From Alphaproteobacteria bacterium (GTDB lineage: Bacteria > Pseudomonadota > Alphaproteobacteria > Puniceispirillales > UBA1172), in NCBI GenBank assembly GCA_023259875.1, contig JALRFL010000018.1:1-13083 (forward strand): a stretch of DNA of 13,083 bases, in the 5' to 3' direction. The stretch's first letter is position 1; each line of letters begins with the position of its first letter. A program made the translations under genes and the position numbers. Shown here one piece after another: positions 1 through 7,583 of the stretch. The notes under the pieces are model-generated. The model was given only the letters and a program-made list of their open reading frames with translations, had not been told where the DNA came from and did no database searches.

Positions 1-831
1 TTTCCTCCGGTAGCAGAGGCGTTGATACATCAAGGTGGTGATGATTTATCCCATAATTTCACCGATGATCCGGCAGAAAATCAGCGTATCATCAGAAAAA
101 TTGTAAAATCAAAACTAGAAGCCCAGACGCCTGTCACGGCGTTGGAACGCTTGCGGCATATCGTGATGATGGAGGCGCATGACGCCGATATGGTGCTTGA
201 TCTGCATTGTGACGATGATGCCCTTAATCATATCTATATCGTGCCCCAGCTTATGCCGGACTACCAGGATTTATCAGATTGGATGGGTTCGGCGGCAACA
301 ATGACGGCTGAGGATTCTGGCGGCGGATCTTTTGATGAGGTTTGGCCGGGGTTATGGATCAAATTGGCGCGCCGGTATCCGCATACGGCGTGGCCAAAGC
401 CTGTGTTATCCGCCACGCTGGAATACCGAGGTCTTGATCAGGTGGCGGATGAAATGAACAAACAAGATGCTGATCATCTTTATCAGTTCTTGGTTGGGCG
501 TGGGATGATTGATGATCGTCGCCTTACGCCGCCTTCGGCGCCGCCTGCTCTACCCTTAACCGCATTGGAATATCTTCGTGCTGAACGCCCTTGCTTGATG
601 ATCTATCATTTGCCTTTAGGCGCAACCGTCCAAAAAGGTGATGTGATCGCCGAGATGCTGGATATTGAGGGTGAAGGCGCCTTTGTCACAAGGCGACCGC
701 TCAAGGCTGGAACCGATGGGGTATTGTTTGCGCTCAATCTCACCAAACTGGCATGGCCTGATCATATTGTGGCAAAAATTGCTGGCAGCCAGCCTCTAGA
801 CGGCAAGGGCGTTAATCTTCTTAGCGATTAA
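1..831 (+). CDS. Succinylglutamate desuccinylase/aspartoacylase-family zinc deacylase (M14-like), 5'-truncated
   Basis: The frame is open from the first base, so the gene begins upstream of the window and about 276 codons are present. Two landmarks of the AstE/AspA branch of the M14 metallopeptidase fold are visible. One is a DLH motif whose His (codon 205-207) should be the third zinc ligand; the other is the ATLEYRG segment whose Glu (codon 421-423) is in the position of the catalytic general base. The HxxE pair that gives the first two zinc ligands must lie upstream. The last ~90 residues (EYLRAERP to the end) have the Gly-rich beta character of the C-terminal barrel-sandwich domain typical of this family. 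Members hydrolyse N-acyl amino acids such as succinylglutamate, N-acetylaspartate or N-acetyl-diaminobutyrate (DoeB in ectoine breakdown). The substrate here cannot be read from the fragment, and no ectoine genes are nearby. It ends in TAA and converges on the oxygenase gene. Confidence 0.82.
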   Translation, partial: FPPVAEALIHQGGDDLSHNFTDDPAENQRIIRKIVKSKLEAQTPVTALERLRHIVMMEAHDADMVLDLHCDDDALNHIYIVPQLMPDYQDLSDWMGSAATMTAEDSGGGSFDEVWPGLWIKLARRYPHTAWPKPVLSATLEYRGLDQVADEMNKQDADHLYQFLVGRGMIDDRRLTPPSAPPALPLTALEYLRAERPCLMIYHLPLGATVQKGDVIAEMLDIEGEGAFVTRRPLKAGTDGVLFALNLTKLAWPDHIVAKIAGSQPLDGKGVNLLSD

Positions 832-834
832 TCA

Positions 835-881
835 TTGGCCTAATCCAAATGGGCAAAACATAGCCTTGGATCACTGGCCAA
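835..881. terminator. Imperfect two-tier hairpin between convergent genes
   Basis: In the 53-base gap between convergent stop codons, TTGGCC (835-840) pairs with GGCCAA (876-881), and ATCCAA (843-848) pairs with TTGGAT (866-871). A small GGC/GCC pairing (852-854 with 863-865) is possible inside. The arms are separated by short asymmetric bulges and there is no T-tract on either side. It could act as a bidirectional terminator or as an mRNA 3'-end stabiliser. The inverted repeat is directly visible; the function is inferred. Confidence 0.4.
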
Positions 882-884
882 ACG

Positions 885-1730
885 TCAGTCCACCAAAGCG
901 TCGCCCCTTAGCCCAGCGCGTTCTAGATGGATAGGCAGAACCCGGCCATAAAGTTGGCGCGTGCGTTCTGGCGCGCCTACCATATCCGGCTGATCAACAT
1001 AAGAAAAAATAGCCACATAGCGAGGGCGCCGCCCTTTAAGAGGGGTAACACGGTGAAGCGAATATCGGCCCTTGAACAATTGCAAATCCCCGGGTTCAAG
1101 ATTCAATCTCACCACCCGGTCTGAAGTGCCATCCAATACCTTTGTGACCTCATCAAAGTTTTCAGTTTCTTTTCGGATATCGGGGGCATATTCAAACGCT
1201 CCGCCATGTTCCGCGTTTTGTATTGCTAGCGTGATGGTGAAAGGGTTGGTATCAAAATGCCATGGAAAGCCTTCGCCCTCCTCGGCCATATTCACTATGA
1301 CATCTGCCAAAGGGTCAGCGTAGCGATAGAAATCTTTTTGCTGAAGGCAGTCTTTGATAAACGGGTCAAACGCCGGAAAATCATGAACTTGTCTTAATGC
1401 GCCTTGGGATAAGAAGTTATCAGCAGGAATAAAAGCATTAGAGCGTTCAAAAAACCGCCGCCTTGGATCAGACGAGTCTAGTGTGGGATCATCCGCGGTA
1501 AAATAGGCATTGGTTCGATTAAAGGATTTATGCGCGTGATGGGCAACACCCTCGGCCTCTGCCGTGATCTGCTCAATAGCTTTGGGGGTTAAAAAACCTT
1601 TGCACACTGCGCATCCCGTTTCCGCTAATTGGGCGCGAATATGCGCTATCATCTGTTGGCGTTCTGGCCCATCTTGATGGATGGGGTAGCGCGAGAGGTT
1701 TATCAGATCGGTTGTCATTTGTTCAGCCAT
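885..1730 (-). CDS. Fe(II)/2-oxoglutarate-dependent oxygenase (hydroxylase type, related to the BesD/HalD halogenase clade)
   Basis: A 281-residue protein, about the usual size for small-molecule Fe(II)/2OG enzymes. The iron triad is visible as HxD in PWHFDTN (His158, Asp160) and a distal His226 in GRYSLHRVTP. Arg237 in RYVAIFSY is the likely 2-oxoglutarate carboxylate anchor. The core (TITLAIQ..GGAFEY..., then LEPGDLQLF, then LHRVTP) is the pattern I associate with the clade that includes the free amino acid halogenases (BesD, HalD) and their hydroxylating relatives. Halogenases carry Gly where this protein has Asp160, so hydroxylation or a related oxidation is expected, probably of a free amino acid or amine. 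It is the second gene of an operon, starting 2 bases after the methyltransferase stop, with an AAGAGG ribosome site inside that gene. The substrate is unknown. Confidence 0.8.
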   Translation of the reverse strand: MAEQMTTDLINLSRYPIHQDGPERQQMIAHIRAQLAETGCAVCKGFLTPKAIEQITAEAEGVAHHAHKSFNRTNAYFTADDPTLDSSDPRRRFFERSNAFIPADNFLSQGALRQVHDFPAFDPFIKDCLQQKDFYRYADPLADVIVNMAEEGEGFPWHFDTNPFTITLAIQNAEHGGAFEYAPDIRKETENFDEVTKVLDGTSDRVVRLNLEPGDLQLFKGRYSLHRVTPLKGRRPRYVAIFSYVDQPDMVGAPERTRQLYGRVLPIHLERAGLRGDALVD

Positions 1731-1732
1731 GC

Positions 1733-2389
1733 CTAATTCCTCTTCAAGACAAAGATTTTTGACTTCAATCCAATTCCTGGCAGGTGATCGCCATAGTCCT
1801 CAAAAAGAATGGATATAGTTTTGCTGTCCACTAGAGCGTGGAGATGGGCTTCGAAATTGGGGTTTTCTAGGGTGTGATCATTCAGCGAGAACACCATAAA
1901 ACCGCCATGGTCAAGCAAATCTACCAAGCGTGGGATCGTCTCTGGCGGCATATGGCCAGTGGCGATAACGCCAATCGCGGCAAGAAAATGATAAGTACCA
2001 ACCTCAAAGGGAAAGGGCTGTTTCAAATCCGCCTGCCAGAGGTTTCGATAAACCCCTTTGGTCTTTGCTTTATCCAGCATGGCTTGGGATAGATCAGACC
2101 CATCAATGGTGGTAAAACCTGCGTCAGCCATGGCAAGCCCAGAAATGCCAGTGCCACAACCAATATCCAGCATAGGGCAAGTCTGATCATCAGCAATCTC
2201 AGCAAGCGCACGCGCGCATCGCACCGGCGTCAGATAGCCATTTGTCGAAATCTCATCATCATAGGAGTCTGCCCAAGCGTCATAGAAAGCCCGGGCATCA
2301 TCGGTGGTGCTGATCTGATAGGCGCCATCAAGAAAGGCTTTCTTTTTGGCAGCGCTTTGACTTTTGCCCTTATGCTCATCTTTTGTCAT
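1733..2389 (-). CDS. Class I SAM-dependent methyltransferase (METTL27/WBSCR27-like)
   Basis: A 218-residue soluble protein with a Rossmann-type methyltransferase core. Motif I is LDIGCGTG at residues 74-81. The acidic post-I region is DGSDLSQAML (96-105). LWQADL at 117-122 matches the motif that contacts the adenine. The N-terminal FYDAWADSYDDE segment (35-46) and the GY..P that follows, plus the KGVYRNLW stretch, resemble proteins annotated as Williams-Beuren region 27-like (METTL27) methyltransferases, whose substrates are mostly unknown. A basic, Lys-rich N-terminus (residues 2-18) precedes the fold. It is the promoter-proximal gene of a pair with the 2OG oxygenase, which suggests successive methylation and oxidation of one small molecule. 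The ATG at 2389-2387 has no strong ribosome site, only a weak CAGGG upstream. Confidence 0.82.
   Translation of the reverse strand: MTKDEHKGKSQSAAKKKAFLDGAYQISTTDDARAFYDAWADSYDDEISTNGYLTPVRCARALAEIADDQTCPMLDIGCGTGISGLAMADAGFTTIDGSDLSQAMLDKAKTKGVYRNLWQADLKQPFPFEVGTYHFLAAIGVIATGHMPPETIPRLVDLLDHGGFMVFSLNDHTLENPNFEAHLHALVDSKTISILFEDYGDHLPGIGLKSKIFVLKRN
1739..1744 (-). promoter_or_regulatory. Ribosome binding site of the 2OG oxygenase gene
   Basis: AAGAGG on the minus strand lies 8 bases before the ATG at 1730, within the last codons of the methyltransferase. It supports that start and allows translation of the oxygenase from the shared transcript. Confidence 0.6.
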
Positions 2390-2539
2390 TGGCTATGACC
2401 CTGTCACAAGCTTAATGAAAAAAGGCTACCTTAAAATCAAAAGACTGATCAAGAGTTTTATCCTAGGTGCATCCCCTATTCTTGCGCTAAGGATAATGGT
2501 ATGGTTTTTTTAGTTTTTATCTGACTCAAAGCTGTTGCC
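2390..2539. promoter_or_regulatory. Divergent intergenic region (methyltransferase / aminotransferase)
   Basis: This 150-base A+T-rich gap separates the minus-strand methyltransferase operon from the plus-strand aminotransferase operon, so it must hold both promoters. A GATAAT at 2492-2497 could be a -10 element for the plus strand but has no good -35 partner. On the minus strand TTGATT with CATTAA 17 bases downstream is a weak candidate. I see no clear operator. Confidence 0.4.
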
Positions 2540-3712
2540 ATGACCTATGCTATCAATCCTGATATTCATCATTTGACCGCCCCGCCAGTAGCATTGGTGC
2601 AGGAATGGATATCGCAATATCACGGCACTGCGCCAATGATTGATTTGTCTCAGGCTGTGCCCGGATATCCGCCTCATCATGATATGATGACGGCCCTTGC
2701 CGAAGAAGCGGCGAGGGGAGATGTGCTTGGCTATGGCGCGATTGAGGGGGAACCCGAATTGCGTGCCGCTTACGCCGCGCATCTTAGCGAGGTTTATAGA
2801 GCAAGCGTGGCACCGGATCAGGTGCTGATCTCATCGGGATGCAATCAGGCTTTTATCATCACCGCCATGGTGCTGGCTCAGGCAGGTGATAATGTATTGT
2901 TACCTGAACCGAGTTATTTTAACCATTCTTCTAGCCTTGCTATGCTTGGGGTTGAGGCCATCGGCATCAAGGGTGATCCGCAACAGGCATTCTTGCCTGA
3001 TGTGACCGCATTTCGTGATGCCATCACCCCATCTACCCGGGCGATTGCCTTGGTAAGTCCTAACAATCCCACAGGGCTTCGTTATCCTGATGATTTGCTG
3101 TTTGATCTGTTGGCGTTATGCCGCCAGCATGGATTGGCGTTAATCCTAGATGAAACTTATCGGGATTTTTTAGATTTAGACATCAGCCGGCCGCATGGAT
3201 TAGGGGATGATCCGGCATGGCTGGATACGGTTATTCAGCTTTATAGTTTTTCCAAAGCCTATTGCGTTCCCGGCTATCGGTTGGGCGCAGTGACCGCGTC
3301 TGCGCAAGTGATTGCCGAAATGGCAAAGATCACCGACAATATTCAGATTTGCGCCCCACGCATCGGGCAAAGGGCGTTGATCAAGGCAATACCAGCCTTG
3401 GCAGAATGGCGCGAAAGCAATCGTCAGGAAATCGCGGCAAGGCGGCACATCTTCAAAGACGCTATCGCCGCCGCTAAGGGTTGGTCAATTTCTGCCTGTG
3501 GGGGGTATTTTGGTTTTGTGCGTCATCCCTATCCATCTCACCTAAGCGGTGAGGTGTCGGCGGAATTGATGCGGCAAACAGGCGTGCTTACGATCCCCGG
3601 TGGGTTTTTCGGGTCTGATTATGAAGACCATTTGCGTTTTGCCTTTGCGAATGCGGATCAGGCGGCGATTGCTGATCTGCCAGAGCGCTTTCATCGCTTT
3701 GCCTTATCTTGA
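2540..3712 (+). CDS. PLP-dependent aminotransferase, class I/II (fold type I)
   Basis: A 390-residue enzyme of the aspartate aminotransferase superfamily. The standard markers are in order: GYGAIEGEPELR (64-75), the SSGCNQA phosphate-binding region (98-104), SPNNPTG with the conserved Asn176, DETY with the PLP-binding Asp204 and Tyr207, the PLP-lysine Lys239 in SFSKAY, Arg247 in PGYRLG, and LRFAFAN near the C-terminus, where the substrate-carboxylate Arg sits. The substrate is not evident; relatives include aromatic, methionine and kynurenine aminotransferases and some C-S lyases. An in-frame TGA at 2522-2524 makes the ATG at 2540 the first possible ATG start, although there is no recognisable Shine-Dalgarno sequence before it. 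It is followed after one codon, in the same frame, by the ChrA-type transporter, so the two are probably co-expressed. Confidence 0.87.
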   Translation: MTYAINPDIHHLTAPPVALVQEWISQYHGTAPMIDLSQAVPGYPPHHDMMTALAEEAARGDVLGYGAIEGEPELRAAYAAHLSEVYRASVAPDQVLISSGCNQAFIITAMVLAQAGDNVLLPEPSYFNHSSSLAMLGVEAIGIKGDPQQAFLPDVTAFRDAITPSTRAIALVSPNNPTGLRYPDDLLFDLLALCRQHGLALILDETYRDFLDLDISRPHGLGDDPAWLDTVIQLYSFSKAYCVPGYRLGAVTASAQVIAEMAKITDNIQICAPRIGQRALIKAIPALAEWRESNRQEIAARRHIFKDAIAAAKGWSISACGGYFGFVRHPYPSHLSGEVSAELMRQTGVLTIPGGFFGSDYEDHLRFAFANADQAAIADLPERFHRFALS

Positions 3713-3715
3713 TCT

Positions 3716-4945
3716 ATGGCGGCGCAAGCGAACACCAGTGTGAATACGGCAACCCCGACAACGCCATCCCACGCACAGATTTTCCTTAGCTTTCTATGGC
3801 TTGGCTTGACCAGTTTTGGGGGCCCGGTCGCGCATATTGGATATTTCCGTGTTGCTTTTGTTGATCGCAACAGATGGATCACCGCCACAGGCTTTCAGCA
3901 TCTTCTTGCCCTTTGCCATATGCTTCCGGGGCCAAGCTCTAGCCAGCTTGGATTTGCGCTTGGGGTGTCATGGCGTGGGCTTGGTGGCGGTGTGTTGGCT
4001 TTTGTTGGCTTTACTTTGCCATCAGCCCTGATGATGATCGGTTTTGGGTATGGCTTAGTTACGCTGAGCGTCAATTTCTCATCGCTGATCATGGCGTTGA
4101 AATTGGTGACGGCGGCGGTGGTGTTGCACGCGGTTATAGGGATGGCTAAGGGCTTCGCCCTTGGTGTTGAAAAAGTGGCGATTGCCATCGCTATGGCGGC
4201 GGTAGTGTTGTGGGTGGATATGCCGTTTTTAACGCCTCTCCTTATTCTTGGCTGTGGCGGCTTGGGGTTACTTTTGATCCATCCGGATCAAGGTGAGGCA
4301 GGCGTACAGGTATCAGGTCATGGCCGCAACTGGTCTTCTTTTGCCTTAGTGCTGTTTGTGGAAGCGCTGGCGGGGTTGCTTTTGCTGGCGCATCTGTTGC
4401 CCGAAAGCGGATGGTTTGCCTTAAGCCAGTTTTACTTGGCCGGAACGTTAGTCTTTGGCGGCGGTCATGTCGTCTTGCCTCTCTTAGAGGCATCTGTGGT
4501 AGATACGGGTCTGGTTTCGCTCACCGATTTTCTCGCAGGGTATGGCATGGCACAGGTGATGCCCGGTCCGTTATTCACCTTTGGCGGATTTCTAGGGGCA
4601 GTCATGGGCGAGGGGGCTATGGCGCCATTATGGGGCGCGGTGGTAATGCTAGTTTTGTTTCTGCCCTCATTTTTGCTGTTGCTAGGGGTTTTACCCTATT
4701 GGCAGAAATGGATGCTGTCATCCCGTCTTCGTGCCGCTTTGGCAGGGAATAACGCAGGGGTGGTGGGCTTACTGGCGGCGGTACTGATCAACCCCGTACT
4801 GTTAACCACGATCCGCACCCCTCAAGATGGCGTGCTTGTTGCGACTGGATTGGCGTTGCTGTTATGGGGGCGCATAAATCCGATAGTGGTGATCTTGGCT
4901 ATGCTGGCGGCAGGATGGGGGCTTGGCCTTTTTGGTGCAGGATAA
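3716..4945 (+). CDS. chrA: Chromate-ion-transporter (CHR) family membrane protein, two-domain ChrA type
   Basis: A 409-residue, strongly hydrophobic protein with the duplicated architecture of long-chain CHR proteins. The N-terminal domain has FGGPVAHIGYFR (residues 34-45) and PGPSSSQ (71-77). The C-terminal domain repeats the pattern as FGGGHVVLPLLE (247-258) and PGPLFTFGGFLG (283-294). A hydrophilic linker of about 15-20 residues (190-207) separates the halves. Characterised members export chromate, probably by proton antiport, across the cytoplasmic membrane. Because chromate mimics sulfate, the physiological substrate in marine bacteria may be another oxyanion. The ATG lies 3 bases after the aminotransferase stop and in the same frame (TGA, one codon, ATG), with no Shine-Dalgarno sequence, so translation probably depends on ribosomes ending the upstream gene. 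No chrB regulator is visible. Confidence 0.88.
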   Translation: MAAQANTSVNTATPTTPSHAQIFLSFLWLGLTSFGGPVAHIGYFRVAFVDRNRWITATGFQHLLALCHMLPGPSSSQLGFALGVSWRGLGGGVLAFVGFTLPSALMMIGFGYGLVTLSVNFSSLIMALKLVTAAVVLHAVIGMAKGFALGVEKVAIAIAMAAVVLWVDMPFLTPLLILGCGGLGLLLIHPDQGEAGVQVSGHGRNWSSFALVLFVEALAGLLLLAHLLPESGWFALSQFYLAGTLVFGGGHVVLPLLEASVVDTGLVSLTDFLAGYGMAQVMPGPLFTFGGFLGAVMGEGAMAPLWGAVVMLVLFLPSFLLLLGVLPYWQKWMLSSRLRAALAGNNAGVVGLLAAVLINPVLLTTIRTPQDGVLVATGLALLLWGRINPIVVILAMLAAGWGLGLFGAG

Positions 4946-4979
4946 AGGGCTTCGCTCTGCTCTTGATTTAGGGGCTAGA

Positions 4980-6665
4980 TTAGCGTTGCTGATGTTGCCA
5001 GTCTTCAGGGGCAAAAGGGGTCAGGTTCATTGGTGCAAGGGGTGTCTTGCCCAAGATATGATCTGATGCTTTTTCCCCAACCATGATCGAAGGCGCGTTG
5101 AGATTGCCATTGGTGATACGCGGAAAGACCGAGCTATCCGCCACACGCAGGCCATCAACACCGATCACCCGACATTCCGGATCAACCACCGCCATAGGGT
5201 CATTTGCCTTGCCCATGCGCATGGTGCCGCAAGGGTGATAGGCACTTTCGGCGTGTTCACGAATAAAATCATCTATGGCATCGTCACTGGTGACATGATT
5301 GCCGGGTTGAATTTCATCGCCTCTAAACGCATCCATGGCTGGCTGATTGAGAATCTCACGCGCCAGCCTGACACAGCGGCGAAACTCTGCCCAGTCATCA
5401 GGATGTGACATATAGTTAAAGCGGATTTCTGGTGCCTCATTAGCCTGATCAGACCGAATATGAACATGACCGCGTGATTTTGAACGCATCGGCCCGATAT
5501 GCATCTGAAAGCCATGACTTTTAGCGGCAGATTTGCCATCATATCGCACCGCCGCAGGTAAAAAATGAAACTGCAAATCAGGGTAAGAAACGCCCTTATC
5601 GGTGCGAATAAATCCAAGGGTTTCAAATTGGTTGCTGCTGCCTAACCCGCCCCCTGTTAACAGCCAACGCAACCCGATTAGCCCTTTGGAAAACAGGTTG
5701 AGATGCTGGTTAAGGGTAATAGGCTGAAGGCAATTGACCTGAAAATACACCTCAAGATGATCTTGCAGATTTGCGCCTACCCCGGCGCGGTCTTGTATGA
5801 CCTCAACCCCGGCCTGTTGTAGAACGCGACCTGGCCCAATGCCTGAACGCTGAAGGATTTGTGGGCTGTTAATGGCCCCGGCAGAGAGAATCACCTCGCG
5901 CTTGGCATGGGCGGTGATGGTGTGACCGCCACGGGTAAAAACAACGCCATCAGCGCGGCCATCGCGAAAGGTGATGCGATCCACCAACGCCCCTTTGATC
6001 AGCCGCACACCGTTTTTCTTTATGGCAGGTTTCAAATAGGCATTCGCCGCAGACCAGCGTTGGCCTTTCCAGACGGTCATATCCGCTGGCCCAAAACCCT
6101 CTTGGCGAAAGCCGTTATAATCAGGGGTGGCGACATAGCCGGCCTGTTCTGCGGCGGCAACAAAGGCATGATGCAGGGGGTTTTTGCGGCTTCCCCTTGT
6201 GATATGCAAAGGCCCGTTTGTGCCGCGAAATCCGGGGTCTTCAAATCCTGCGCTATGCCCCCCTTCGTGCCAGTGTTCCATCCGCCGGAAATAGGGCAAG
6301 ACATCCGCATAGCCCCACCCCTCGGCGCCGCTTTCCTGCCAATGGGCATAATCTTCGGCGTGGCCACGAACATAAATCATGCCATTGATAGACGATGATC
6401 CGCCAATCACCTTGCCTCTAGGACAGACCAGCCTACGGTTGTTAAGCGTGGGTTCCGGTTCGGCCAGATAGCCCCAATCATAGCGTTTCATGTTCATGGG
6501 CATAGATAACGCCGCAGGCATTTGAATAAAGGGGCCGATATCCGTACCGCCATATTCCAGCACCAGAACGGAATATTTCCGCCCCTCAGACAGCCGCCAC
6601 GCCAGCGCGGAACCTGCTGATCCAGACCCGATAATGATATAATCTGCGGTTTCTGACGTGGACAT
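4980..6665 (-). CDS. betA: Choline dehydrogenase (GMC oxidoreductase, BetA type)
   Basis: A 561-residue FAD enzyme, close to the ~556 residues of E. coli BetA. The N-terminal Rossmann motif GSGSAGSALA (13-22) is followed by Glu37 (LVLEYGG), which binds the FAD ribose. GMC signature 1 spans residues 83-101 (RGKVIGGSSS...) and signature 2 is SAGAINSPQILQRSG (261-275). The C-terminal active site has His477 in SAYHPCGTMRMG and Asn521 in ITNGNLNAPSIM, the residues that act on the alcohol in choline-oxidising GMC enzymes. The wording of QMPAAL, KRYDW, EPTLNNRR and EKASDHI favours BetA over generic GMC alcohol dehydrogenases. It oxidises choline to betaine aldehyde, probably feeding the respiratory chain. 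No betB, betI or choline transporter is in the window. It starts 3 bases after fghA in the same frame and is the last gene of the minus-strand group. The substrate could be a related alcohol. Confidence 0.85.
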   Translation of the reverse strand: MSTSETADYIIIGSGSAGSALAWRLSEGRKYSVLVLEYGGTDIGPFIQMPAALSMPMNMKRYDWGYLAEPEPTLNNRRLVCPRGKVIGGSSSINGMIYVRGHAEDYAHWQESGAEGWGYADVLPYFRRMEHWHEGGHSAGFEDPGFRGTNGPLHITRGSRKNPLHHAFVAAAEQAGYVATPDYNGFRQEGFGPADMTVWKGQRWSAANAYLKPAIKKNGVRLIKGALVDRITFRDGRADGVVFTRGGHTITAHAKREVILSAGAINSPQILQRSGIGPGRVLQQAGVEVIQDRAGVGANLQDHLEVYFQVNCLQPITLNQHLNLFSKGLIGLRWLLTGGGLGSSNQFETLGFIRTDKGVSYPDLQFHFLPAAVRYDGKSAAKSHGFQMHIGPMRSKSRGHVHIRSDQANEAPEIRFNYMSHPDDWAEFRRCVRLAREILNQPAMDAFRGDEIQPGNHVTSDDAIDDFIREHAESAYHPCGTMRMGKANDPMAVVDPECRVIGVDGLRVADSSVFPRITNGNLNAPSIMVGEKASDHILGKTPLAPMNLTPFAPEDWQHQQR

Positions 6666-6668
6666 GAT

Positions 6669-7493
6669 TTAGGTTAATCGGGCGGCGTGCCAATCCACAT
6701 GATCTGACATGAAGCTGGCAACGAAATAATAGGAATGGTCATAGCCCTCATGCTGACGCAGGGTCAGGGGGATACCAGCGGCTTCGGCGGCGGCGGCCAA
6801 CAAATGAGGTTTCAAATGCGCCTCCAGAAAGGCATCGGCAAGCCCCTGATCCACCAGAATATCGCCTTTCCACCCTCGGCTAGCCATGACTTTTGTGGCG
6901 TCATGGTCATGATAAGCGGCGGTATCCGCGCCCAAATAGGCAGGCAGAACATCTTGCCCCCAGCCGCTTTCCATAGCCGCAGAAATTGGCGCAAAGGCGG
7001 ACACAGAGGTGAACAGATCAGGGGTTTTCATCGCTAGGGTAAGCGCCCCATGCCCACCCATGGAATGCCCTGTCACGCCAAGCGGCGGCAGGCTCTGGCC
7101 TAACACCTCGGCGATCAGCTCTGGCATTTCCTCGGTGATATACCGGTCCATGGCAAAATGTGGCGCCCACGGCGCCTCGGTGGCGGTCAGGTAAAACCCT
7201 GCGCCTTGCCCCAGAAAATAATCATTGGCATTGGCCACGCCCTCACCTCGGGGGGAGGTATCAGGAAACACCACCGCCATATTGTGACGGGCGGCGGCGG
7301 CTTGGGCGCCGGCCTTAGTGGCGGCGTTTTCCCATGTACAGGTTAACCCTGATAAAAACATCAGGCAGGCGTCTGGCTTGCCGCCTTCAGGGGTGAAAAT
7401 CGCCCATTCCATTGGGCATGTGGTGACGCGGCTGTCATGACGGATAACACGATGCGTGCCGCCCATATGGCGTGTTTCGGTGATGGTTTGCAT
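6669..7493 (-). CDS. fghA: S-formylglutathione hydrolase
   Basis: A 274-residue alpha/beta hydrolase of the esterase D family, at family length. The nucleophile is Ser144 in GHSMGGHGA, the acid Asp220 in DQGLAD, and the base His253 in GYDHSYYF; this arrangement is diagnostic of S-formylglutathione hydrolases. LSGLTCTWEN (47-56) forms the oxyanion-hole region and FPDTSPRG (76-83) is also typical. It hydrolyses S-formylglutathione to formate and glutathione in the cytoplasm, the second step of glutathione-dependent formaldehyde oxidation, directly after the adhC product. It lies downstream of adhC on the same strand, but the 153-base gap with a hairpin is large for one operon, so it may have its own promoter. 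The ATG at 7493-7491 has no obvious Shine-Dalgarno sequence. Confidence 0.95.
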   Translation of the reverse strand: MQTITETRHMGGTHRVIRHDSRVTTCPMEWAIFTPEGGKPDACLMFLSGLTCTWENAATKAGAQAAAARHNMAVVFPDTSPRGEGVANANDYFLGQGAGFYLTATEAPWAPHFAMDRYITEEMPELIAEVLGQSLPPLGVTGHSMGGHGALTLAMKTPDLFTSVSAFAPISAAMESGWGQDVLPAYLGADTAAYHDHDATKVMASRGWKGDILVDQGLADAFLEAHLKPHLLAAAAEAAGIPLTLRQHEGYDHSYYFVASFMSDHVDWHAARLT

Positions 7494-7528
7494 GGCTAAT
7501 CTTGGGTAAGGGTTAATCTCTGGCGCTC

Positions 7529-7557
7529 ACCCTATCAGGTGTCTGACACAGGCTCAA
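7529..7557 (-). promoter_or_regulatory. Candidate promoter of fghA-betA with an 11-base palindrome in its spacer
   Basis: On the minus strand TTGAGC (7557-7552) is followed after 17 bases by TAGGGT (7534-7529). The spacer holds a perfect short palindrome, GTGTC-A-GACAC (7539-7549). The -10 match is poor. The site is supported mainly by its position between the adhC hairpin and the fghA start. Confidence 0.27.
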
Positions 7558-7583
7558 GCAGGGATTGGATTTGGGGGGGTAAA

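Noticed and set aside
1..831. Naming the deacylase DoeB (ectoine catabolism) or AstE
   Set aside because: The N-terminal half is missing and no doeA, ectoine transporter or arginine succinyltransferase genes are nearby. Only the family can be supported.
885..1730. Calling the oxygenase a halogenase
   Set aside because: The halogenase hallmark is loss of the Asp ligand (HxG). Here HFD keeps Asp160, so the metal site is of the hydroxylase type.
5859..6398. A 179-codon plus-strand open frame opposite betA
   Set aside because: It lies fully inside the well-supported betA gene, has no ribosome site or recognisable domain, and its composition is that expected from the complement of a G+C-rich coding strand. 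The same applies to the other long antisense frames in the window.
7573..7579. Run of seven G bases in the adhC-fghA gap
   Set aside because: A single G-run cannot form an intramolecular quadruplex and shows no other structure. It is useful only as the sequence that follows the hairpin in place of a U-tract.
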